Positions 54,946 through 64,000 of a stretch of 64,000 nucleotides of DNA are shown here, piece after piece. Positions within the stretch are counted from its first letter, which is position 1; every line of letters begins with the position of its first letter. Where the stretch lies: assembly GCA_950295325.1 (NCBI GenBank), contig OX485804.1:32428001-32492000 (forward strand), written 5' to 3'. The notes beneath the pieces are model-generated. The model worked only from the letters and a program-made list of their open reading frames with translations, was not told the DNA's origin and did not search any database. This stretch comes from Polytrichum commune (lineage: Eukaryota; Streptophyta; Polytrichopsida; Polytrichales; Polytrichaceae). Made by a program: the position numbers and the translations under genes.

Positions 54946-57250
54946 AGCAAAAAAAAACCATGAACAGTCCACTTGACTGTAGGGCGAAGGTCTATTCTTC
55001 TAATTGAGTCTCGTTAAACTAAGCTTTACAATCTTATTGTAAGCACTTTTAACTCCACAAACAAAATTTTGGACTTTGGATCATATCAAAAATTGCCTTG
55101 TCTAGTTAGCAATCACAATTGGCATTTTTTTTAATTTTAGAAGTTGAGACCCCAAAATCTACAAAAGGTCAAAGTGAAGACTATTTGCCTCCTCAAATTG
55201 TCACTTTGGCCCTCTTTATTGTGTTGTTTATTGAACATAAAATGGTTAACATACTTTGAGCAAACAAGTTAGTCCAATCTCATCATAACTCGTGGATGAG
55301 TTTACCAAGACACCACAAAGTCCGAGCCCATACTTTTGCTTGATATTCTCTTTGAAAGTTCAAACCATTATTCTCTTGGTACGAGTGCATGGGTTGATCC
55401 TCCCACCACACAATATATTAGGTGCTATGGAACACACATAATTGGCAAATATGGGAATTTGTGGACCTTGTATTAAACCGCTTTTGTTGCAGAACTCATG
55501 TGCCTATATAGGCTCCTTTTCATGCGGTTGTGGTGTCTTCCTTCAGTCTCGAGCCCAAAAGTTGTGTTGGTTCAAAGCATGTACAAAATGTAGGTAAAAT
55601 ATCATCATTTGTATTCTTGGTTTCCAATGTGTCCAATTCATGAACCACTTTGTGAAAAGCCCAAGCGAGCATAAATTAAAAGTGAAGATTTTCCCCTTTA
55701 AATGGGATTCCTATGTGTAAAACACATTAAGAAAGAATACACCAAAGACACTGAGGTAGTTGATCACATGAATGTGGTTTAAAGCAATTTGAGCTATCTA
55801 ATTTACAACGGAGCATGTGGTTGGCATTGAGGCTATCCTTCTCCCACTGTTCGCAACCATGTGGAGATAGCCTGAGGCATTAAATACATATGTACTAGTG
55901 CGACGGGCCTATACCAGTGATATTACATGAAGGCCAATATATGTTCAAGTTTGGTTTCCAAAGTTCACAACTGCTTCTTGATGTGTTGCTATGTGAAACA
56001 TGGAAATCTTCTAGCCAATTTCATAATTTGGGTTAATTTTGTATATGTTTTGAGCATTATTGATTGTGTACCCATGTACACAAATATAAACTTCATGCTT
56101 GATATATCTACACTCTACATTTCATTGGTTCATATTGCACAAATTCTTATGTATAACATTATCGAACCTCATAAGAGTTGTGTCCACAAGACTGGGAATC
56201 AAAGAACCTCTGATGCAAGCATCAAGAACCTTGTAAGACAATGTGTGTGCAACTTTAACTCATAATCTAAGAATGTGTGAAACCTTCACATCTCAAGACA
56301 TACTTATAACAGGGTGAACGCTACTAGGAGATTGCCACATGATTACTACGCTCGACATTATTCATTAATCTCAAAGAGTTGTTCATTGATTCAAAATAAA
56401 GAACGGAATGATCTCATAAAGCATACCGATGTTATGTGCATTAATTCCTGGTAAATGTTTTCTTTACACATATTCAAAATTAGTGAAGTCAACAATACCT
56501 AAATGTGATTAAAGAATAAAATGCAGTTGATATAGAATGAGTGATATATGTAAAAGGATATTACGTTTAGAAAGAAAAAAAACCCATTTATGAAGTCACC
56601 ACATGCTTGTAAGGTGCTTCCAGACTCATACATAGATGTTTGATGCTTAGCTCCCATTTTTCCATGGAAAGAGAGTGGGTTTCAAGCAATACAAGACTGC
56701 CATGTGACCCTTAAAAAATCAACAATAATAATAATCATCATTGTCTATTAAAAGCCAATGAAAGAACCGTCTATAAGAATTGTGTAGTATTTTTAAATTT
56801 CTCGAGCATAAGATCAACTTCCAAAAGCCACCACACTCAACAAAAAGTAGTAAACCCTTACAACCTAGTACCCCGACATGGATTCATTGACGTTCTTGAG
56901 TACATGGCAGTGTTTGGTTCACTGAAGAGGCGAAATTATCATGTACTGTATCACAATGACCATTGATTGAATTCCGTATAAAGTTCACGTGGCCAATGAA
57001 TGGGGAGAGCTGACCGCTAGTTACGGATGAACTGGTTGAGCTCGAGGAAATAACTAGCTCTGAAGGTCAAGACTTTCAGGGAAAATAATACATACCGATC
57101 ATTTAAGAGGAATCTATAGATTACTCCGCAAAGTAATAAAGAAAAGAAAAGAAACAAAAAACAAAGGGAAGATCACAACGTTGGACTTAGAAACACACGG
57201 ATCTTGACCCATGATTTTTAACCCGGCTACGTGCCCAGTAACTCGAGATC
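54946..57250. other. AT-rich intergenic DNA
   Basis: I see no gene. A 112-codon plus-strand frame at 55927-56265 has no recognisable domain. The sequence is probably old repeat DNA. Confidence 0.5.
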
Positions 57251-57908
57251 CTAAACATGAATAACAGACACACGGTTGGATGAATTCATGATTTTTGTGG
57301 ATGAAGTATTCAGACATATCCCTAACCACACCATACGCATTAGATGAGATCGCGAACATATGGATGAATTTGTGTGCATTTGGATGAAAACTTGTATAAT
57401 GACCCGTATGTGTGGCTGGCTTTCATCACTCCAATTGTTGTAGCCGATGATGCTCCTTCTCTCTTCCGAGCTTGAGATGATAACAATGACTGAACGAAGA
57501 ATACTGAAGCGGGCACAAACGCACAAGTGGGTGGGGGGGGGGGAATATCTAAGGCTAGTGCCTATCTTCATAATTAACACTGGGCCATGGGAACCTCCGC
57601 CTCCAATTCCCAGCAGGCTACGGCATTTGAGGCCGCCCTGCCTATGGGCAGAAAAGAAAACATTAAAATATCTTGACAGAGTAGGGGCCCACTGCGGAAG
57701 CCCGTGCGATGCCCTAATCGGATGGTAGTGGTTGAAGTCGACAAGTCGTTTAAAAAAGCGAAAGAGCCAGATTCTTCGACCGGGGGACCTGCCACACGAT
57801 TGACACGAATCTGACGGCTGGGAACTCGTGAATGCCACGCGGCGGGACGGAAGTGGCTGGGTCCCCTCGGACGCTCTCTATCTCTCTTGCGCTTCGATTC
57901 CTCTGGCC

Positions 57909-58025
57909 ATGGCGCTCCGAACCCCAACAGGGCAGCCCATCTTGATCGAGAGCCCCGAGCGCAGGATTTGTGAATGTACTACTACCATGCCTTTCTTTGC
58001 CTTTGGTGCTGCTGTGTATTTGTAG
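57909..58025 (+). CDS. Possible small ORF or leader exon upstream of GWD
   Basis: A 38-codon frame begins MALRTPTGQPILIESPERRI and ends FGAAVYL. It lies in a GC-rich, promoter-like stretch (about 57700-58000) with pyrimidine-rich CTCTCTATCTCTCTTGCGC before the ATG. It may be a short protein, an upstream ORF of a GWD leader exon, or chance. It is followed at 58116-58150 by a GT dinucleotide microsatellite. I do not recognise the peptide. Confidence 0.25.
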   Translation: MALRTPTGQPILIESPERRICECTTTMPFFAFGAAVYL

Positions 58026-58113
58026 TGTCGCTCCATCCATCCAGCTGGGAGTGGTGTACTGATCTGGAGAGGTCAATTCTGTGCTGTGTCTTCTTTCGGG
58101 GAGGCTCAGGAAA

Positions 58114-58115
<2 letters not shown>

Positions 58116-58150
<35 letters not shown>
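58116..58150. repeat. GT microsatellite
   Basis: About seventeen GT/TG dinucleotides lie between the small ORF and the duplicated GWD leader. Minus-strand frames across it read as Thr-His strings and are not genes. Confidence 0.92.
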
Positions 58151-58152
<2 letters not shown>

Positions 58153-58233
58153 GCTGTCGTCCATCTTCGTCTCTGTATCGAGGCAAGCAAACCATGATGC
58201 CTTGGAGTCATAGAGCGACAGCTAACATCAGAG

Positions 58234-58767
58234 AACAGTTCCTGTTTGACATGTGGAATGTGATTATCGTGTTATGAACTGCGCATTTCTGATGTTACGC
58301 AGTTGTCAGAGGATAATAAAGGGTCTAAGCGCATCTGATTGGAACATTTTTTTTGTAATTGAGAACAATTGAATTCTGACGATTTATTTTATTCCTTCCT
58401 TTTTCCTTCTTACACAGCTCTGTCTCCGCAGCCAACTAGGGCATCAGCACTGCGGATGCTGTACATTTAGGGCATAGAGCTTGCGGGAGGATTACACAGA
58501 TGCAGAACAGTTTGTGTTTGCCATATGGAATGTGATCATACTCTGTGGACTACGTATATCTGTCGATACGCAGTTGTCGAAGGATAATGAACGTTCTAAG
58601 TGCATCTGACTAAATTGAACCATTTGATAACAAGTGAACTCTGATGATTAATGGGATTCCTTCTTACACAGTGATCTCTGTTTTTTCTGCAGCCAACTAG
58701 GGCATCAGCACCGTGGATGCTGTACATCTAAGGCATTGAGCTTGCGAGAGAGGATTACACAATGCAG
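58234..58767 (+). repeat. Tandem duplication of the GWD leader
   Basis: Two head-to-tail copies (58234-58505 and 58506-58767) share GGAATGTGAT, ACGCAGTTGTC, GCATCTGA, CAGCCAACTAGGGCATCAGC, GATGCTGTACAT and GATTACACA. Each ends in an ATG: ATGCAGAACAG in copy 1 and ATGCAGAGCC, the GWD start, in copy 2. Both copies also contain an acceptor-like pyrimidine tract before CAGCCAACTAGG (58431 and 58692), so either could receive a 5' leader splice. Confidence 0.8.
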
Positions 58768-61700
58768 AGCCACGGTGTACTCTCGAAGCCTAATTCCGTG
58801 AAATGCTTGGCCGCTGCTGGTCTCCAATTATCAGAGAGTGGGCGGCGAGCTAGCCGCTGTTCTCTGGAGTTTCCACTCTGCACATGCTCCGCTTCGACCA
58901 CCTCAACTACTACTCTGGGGTTTAAGAGCAGCAGCCTACGCAGCAATTTCGTGCCCAGGAATCCTCAGTGGCGGGCACAGAGCTTGTGCGGGGTGGGGTC
59001 GAGAGTGAAACGAGCCGTGGAGGCCTCCCCGAGAGCAGTTGTCGCCACTGCGACTGATGTGGCAGAGGTGGGTCCCTTCCTACCTCCCTTTCTCGGGGTC
59101 TGTGTCAGAACGTTGATGCTGTCGTCGCAAATCAAACCATTGGAATGGAAGAGTCAAAGTGCATCGATCTCGGAACCATGAGAGATCCGGGGAAGTGAGG
59201 CAAGGGAAGCAGAGAGAGAGAGAGAGAGAGAGAGATGTAGGGAGATAAGGAGAGGAAATTGTGGATGATATCTACAACAAGGGCGCAGGATCATCATGTC
59301 ATAGTTTCACCTGGATGCGTGTGCAATTCACGACCTTTAGTCCACAGCCACAGGATCATAGGCACATGTCAAAATGTATCGATCTCGGAGCCATGTAAGA
59401 TCCGGGGAAGTGAGGGAGGGAGATAAGGATAGACAATTGTAGACGATATCTACAACAATGGCGCAGGGTCAATGATATCAAAGTTTCACAGGGATGCGTG
59501 CGCATTTCACGGCCTTTAGTCCTCTTCTTCTGAGTAGGTCTCATAATCATCAAGTTATCGTAACGAGTGCAGAAGGTTTATACTCATGGCGAGGCTGATA
59601 TCTGTACGTCTCTCACTCCTTTCCAACACTTGAAATTCGTCGACGCACTGGACCTCAAGTGTTAGTTATTGAGGTGCACACATATCTGCTGAAACATATT
59701 CAATATTTAAGGCAGATTTTGAATTGCGTAACAGAGAGATACACAAGGACTTGTGATAGGACCTCACAGAAGCAAGGGTTTCAGGGTTATTACTTTCTTC
59801 AGTTACACATTTTCTCTATACCCGCTACACAATATTAGATAGCACAGTGCGCCTCACTTGACTTCGAGGTTTTCTCACGAATTTGAATTTTAGGGCAGGA
59901 ATTGTGTGGTTTTTTGAATTTCCCAGTGCGGTATAGGACAAGCTTTTGGTGAAATTTCACATGTTTCGTCTTGGAGATGAACACCGGAGCTTGTCTACGT
60001 TGGTCGACTGGTGCATTAGACACAGCCCGTTTGGTGTGGGTGGGAAATCTGGATGATTAATTTAACGAAATCTTATGGAGAAAACTTGGATTGAAATCGT
60101 GAGGTATAGCACTGACTTTGTGTACGTGGTTTGAGCAGGTCACAAAAGAGTTCACACTTGATGATGGCACTAACCTAAAGGTATGTTTTTGATTACTCAT
60201 TTGCATTTTGGTCTTTCGTCATTTACTAATTGTTTGGAGGACCTACATTGTCTGATGCTCACTATGATGGTTTTTAGAACCAACTAAAGGTCAACTCAAG
60301 TTTTTAATGCAGTTTGTAACGTTGCAAGTGAGTAGGTGCATGATCTTGTTGCTGCAGGTTCTGTTGACTTCATGCCATGTAGATTGGGATCTTAATACAA
60401 ACATTGAGCTGTTGCTTGAGAATTTGCACTGATTTGGGAATTAGCTAAACATGTGGGTTTTGGTTATAGAAGTTTTGACTGAGTACTTACCAAGATAAGT
60501 CAAAGTTGATGGGGATGATCAAGTATGGCAACTCTTTGGTAATCTGCTGTGAAGCTGTCTGCTAAATAAGTTGTCATCTCATTCTGTGAAACCCTGTAAA
60601 TCTCAGGTGAAAGCAACTGGAGCAGCAGTTGGCAAACCAGCATCAATACAGTTTGAAGTTTCTAATTGTAATGTTGATTCGTTGCGTTTACACTGGGGTG
60701 CACTGCAACCTGGAAAGAGGTAAGCATGGTCTGTATATTCTTGTCTAGTCCTCTGGACCTTGATGTGGTAGCTTGAGTTATGGAGTGTTGGAGTCAATTA
60801 CACTCATCACTACAGTATATCATCTTAGGTTTACTATCTGTCACACAGGATCTTCTTTTGATTAAGTTCTTTTCTTTCTAAAAGGTTGGGAAGGTGATGT
60901 TGACATTGTATTGTGGCTCTTGTCGAAGAAAAATCCAAGTAGTCATTGGAATCATCCCCTTTCTTCTGTTGGCTTGAAATTCAATGCAGCGCTTGGATTC
61001 TCCCTGCGAAACAGCCTGAGGGAAGCAGTGAAAAGTATGGTGCACTACAATCTCCCTTCAAAAAGGTGAGTTTTTTGGGTGGGAGTATGATTTGCAAAGC
61101 TGAAAGTTTGTCTAATAAGTACTTTCATACATCTCAAAGTTTAGAAGGAGAAATGCTAATCCCATTACCTCCAAGTATGTTGATTATGCCCAAACACATT
61201 GTGCCTCACTTTCTAGTCAGGAACCTTTGACTCAGTTTCTCAGGGTTAATATACTCGCTTCCTCATTTATTCCCTAACTTTGATCCATGAATTGTGGAAA
61301 ACTTGAAGTTATACAATGGGTGCAATATTCAATCCCTGAGTGCAGTGTCCTGGGTGCTTTTTCTTGAAGGGACTATGAAGACTGGGTTTGTGACGAAATC
61401 TGAGATAATTCATTTATTTCTTTTGTCATCTGAGATCGTTATAGACATACCCTGTTCTCTGATTGAGCACCGAATTAGTGTATTCTGCTATTAAATTGGG
61501 CCACTTGATTTTGCAGGAAGGAGATACTGCATCCCTTACTGTGGAGTTCTATGACTTGACCCTCAATGCTGTTGAATTTCTTCTGGTTAATGAACAGAGA
61601 AGCCGTTGGTAAGCTTTATGTCAAGAATATGTTTGACTAGTCCAATGGTCTTGCATTTGAGGTACTGTCGACATGTGCAAATTGTCAGCAACAGTCATTT

Positions 61701-64000
61701 ATCAAGTTCGGTGTATGTAAAGCTCAAAGTATTCCAGCCCTAATTCCGTTTGAAGTGTGGCAATGTATAATGACTTCATGGTAACCTTACTGCAGGTTCA
61801 AGCTGAATGGGGGTAACTTCAGAATTGAACTTCCAGAGTCAAATGTGGATCTTTCAGCGTTTGAGATTCCTGAGGACCTTGTTGGTGTTCAGGCCTACCT
61901 GCGGTGGGAACGAATGGGGAAGCATAACTACTCCCCTGAACAAGAGAAGGTATGCATTGGTGTAAATTCATGTCTCAATTGTCTACCTATGTTTATATGT
62001 TATGATTTTCTGGTCTGTATCTATAAATTGCTCTCAGCAGTGGTGATGTACATTAGAGTGGGAACCTGATTTTGCCTCTTTATTTTTTGAGAAAGTTAGG
62101 ATTCACACTCATAATGTGGGTGCCCACACTTGTGATATTCGACTAGGAAGGTCGAAGGAGAAGGTTTGACAATTTGGGTCTTCTCTTGCTAGGCTGAATA
62201 TGAAGCAGCACGAAGAGAGCTTCAGATGGAGGTTGCCCTAGGAGTTCCTCTTGCTGAATTGAGGGCAAAGTTGCTGGGTGGTAAGGTTGAGGAGAATGGA
62301 AGAAGCATTACAGACAGTGGGAATGGTCACAGCCAAACTGTCCAGGCAGACAGTAGTCACCAGCAGCAGAGAATGGAGAGGATGGACCGAATTAACAGGA
62401 AGAAGTGGGGTACTGATGATCTTTTCAATAGATTCACACCAGGCGCCAAAGGAGAGGCAGGGCCGCCTCCTCCCCCAAGAGAACCCACTCCTTTGCAGAA
62501 AGCTGCATTGAAGTTGGAATCTGCCGAAAATACTGAAGTCATTCAGAAGAAAGTCTTCAAAGTTGGTGGAGATGAGCTTTTGGTAAGAATCAGATGGATT
62601 AGATGCTCTCATTTCTCGGCAAGTGGTCAGATTCATATATCCTTGTGTTCTGGATGGTTTTCTCCCCATAACTTCTTTGTTTTTTTAAATGAAAAGGGAA
62701 ACAAGAAACTCTGTGCAAAGCAAGAGTGCTCTGCGACCAACTATATGTAGATTTAACTGAGTTCAGATTTGCAGGAAGATCCTGAGAGGCACCCTTTGTT
62801 TGAGGCTACATTCAAATTAGATTTGTCTAGAGGAACTTAACAGTTCTGAGGCACGTCTGAGATTATTTGTCTTTTGTATTGTAGGTCCTGGTTACAAACT
62901 CGAGTGGGAAGGTCCGATTGCAGCTTGGTACAAACTTCAAGGAGTCTTTGATCATGCGCTGGGCTGTATCAAAGGAACATGCAAGAGAGTGGGCGGTATA
63001 GTTCTACCACACATCTGCGTTGCAGTTGGCGAGTTATGCTGCATGTTCTGAACATATCTTACGTTATTTCTTCTCTTGTGACTTGTACCTTGGAATCTGT
63101 GTCAGTCTCTCTGGATGAACATTTGAGTATGCTGTTATGAGACCTGAACACTGGATTAAAACTTTAAATCATGGGTCACATTATTACTTATTTTGAGAAC
63201 GGAATGGTTAACTAAGTCATTTTGGAACTTTTATTGGTCCTATTGCGAGCATCCATGTAAGAATGAAGGATGTCTATCCGTATGGAACAAGAAGCATGTA
63301 AAGTAGGCCTAGTTTATTATCATATCTGGTTAAGAAATTGATTTCGTACCAATTCTGATGCTGCGCGGGTGTCTATTTATGCAGTCACCTCCAGAGACTG
63401 TCGTACCCAAAGAATCAACAGTACTGGAGGGTATGGTTGACACCGAATTCAAGCATGGCTTTGCTGGGGATGCTTCTCTTCAGGTTTCCATCTACACATT
63501 TTGCCATCCATAAATTTCTAGCTCCTCGTGACTGTTATGCTTAACAGGTATTTTATTTATATTTTAGATTCTAGTATTATGCATTATTGATATCCCTATT
63601 AACTGTCTGGTGGATATGCTTTCAGGGTATTGAAATTGAACTTGAAGATAACAACTTTATCGGGATTCCCTTTGTGTTGCGGAGTGGGGGTAACTGGTAC
63701 AAGGACAATGGATCTGACTACTACATGCCAGTACGACCAGCTGACAAGAAAGCTGTCAAGGTATTCTCAGTTGACATGACTAAGCAACTCTTTATCACCT
63801 CCTGCTTTTCAACCCAGGTAGAAATGTTGATTTGCATTTGTCATGCTACTTCTCAAATTAAACTTCTGGTTTGTTGCTTAAGCTTCTGTTGTCATTTACG
63901 ACTTGTCATTTTTCTGAACTAGTAAGTTGACTTAAGAACCTTAAGGCTAGGAAATTATTACTTCTTAGTTTCTTCTTTTTGTGCCCCCTCAGGCTCTTGG
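58762..64000 (+). CDS. GWD1: Alpha-glucan water dikinase, N-terminal part, cut by window end
   Basis: Exons: 58762-59067, 60139-60180, 60607-60719, 60990-61065, 61517-61608, 61796-61949, 62193-62582, 62885-62995, 63385-63483, 63626-63760, and the start of another at 63993. These give about 508 of an expected ~1400 residues. GWD transfers the beta-phosphate of ATP to C6 of starch glucosyl units in plastids, opening granules to breakdown. Exon 1 (102 residues, Ser/Arg/Thr-rich) is a plastid transit peptide, favouring GWD1 over the cytosolic-type GWD2. Two CBM45 starch-binding modules are visible: about residues 115-235 (LRLHWGALQPGKR, AWILPAKQPEGS, SRWFKLNGGNF) and 380-500 (LIMRWAVSKEHAREWASPPE, GIPFVLRSGGNWYKDNGSDY). 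Between them is YLRWERMGKHNYSPEQEKAE. The catalytic His and PEP-synthase-like domain lie beyond the edge. Confidence 0.93.
59155..59523 (+). repeat. Duplicated segment in GWD intron 1
   Basis: 59155-59342 and 59369-59523 share TCAAARTGYATCGATCTCGG, GATCCGGGGAAGTGAGG, GATATCTACAACAA, GGATGCGTGYGCA and TTCACGRCCTTTAGTCC in the same order. The first copy additionally carries a GA microsatellite at 59211-59235. Confidence 0.8.

Noticed and set aside
57982-58211. Thr-His repeat frames near 58.1 kb
   Set aside because: They are produced by the GT microsatellite read on the minus strand.
1-64000. CRISPR arrays, bacterial operons, rRNA or tRNA genes
   Set aside because: Tandem arrays here lack unique spacers of constant length, the genes are split by spliceosomal introns, and I saw no rRNA or convincing tRNA cloverleaf. 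A tRNAscan run would settle the tRNA question.

Overview
This is nuclear DNA from a land plant. The evidence is split genes with GT-AG introns, plastid-targeted plant enzymes (a starch-phosphorylating dikinase and dihydroxy-acid dehydratase, both with transit-peptide-like N-termini), a plant-type TAP46, and many small inverted-repeat elements including one with Stowaway-type ends. The proteins are recognisable but clearly diverged from flowering-plant versions as I remember them, so a lycophyte, fern or bryophyte is plausible. I cannot place the species from the sequence alone.

Layout, left to right. 1-6.1 kb: AT-rich intergenic DNA with dispersed repeats and one MITE. 6.8-7.9 kb (+): two-exon C2-domain protein of the SRC2 type. 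8.2-9.5 kb: degenerate repeat field. 11.3-18.1 kb (+): many-exon lipid-droplet-associated-hydrolase (LDAH)-like serine hydrolase. 18.1-27.3 kb: accessory DNA with a hAT-like element, MITEs, a 590 bp element with 26 bp inverted ends and an 8 bp target duplication, the first copy of a ~1.75 kb duplicated block, and an inverted fragment of the GRP94 gene. 27.4-30.6 kb (+): TAP46. 30.6-33.4 kb: repeats and two MITEs. 33.4-35.4 kb (-): intronless dihydroxy-acid dehydratase. 35.4-40.2 kb: Stowaway-like MITE, a short-unit tandem array and the second copy of the block. 40.5-49.7 kb (+): 18-exon GRP94/SHEPHERD-type HSP90 with two apparent frameshifts and no KDEL-type end. 49.7-57.2 kb: repeats and a second minisatellite-bearing hAT-like element. 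58.8 kb to the right edge (+): 5' third of an alpha-glucan water dikinase (GWD), cut by the window end.

The genes do not form a pathway. They are ordinary housekeeping functions: starch phosphorylation, branched-chain amino acid synthesis, ER protein folding, PP2A/TOR signalling, lipid hydrolysis and membrane-associated C2 signalling. I found no new multi-gene system. The most unusual content is structural: the duplicated block, whose copies sit beside the GRP94 gene and beside an inverted GRP94 exon 2-3 fragment; the possibly decaying GRP94 gene; several well-delimited non-autonomous transposon families; and a tandemly duplicated leader ending at the GWD start codon. All exon boundaries were read by eye from splice signals, reading phase and remembered family sequences. 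No search was run.
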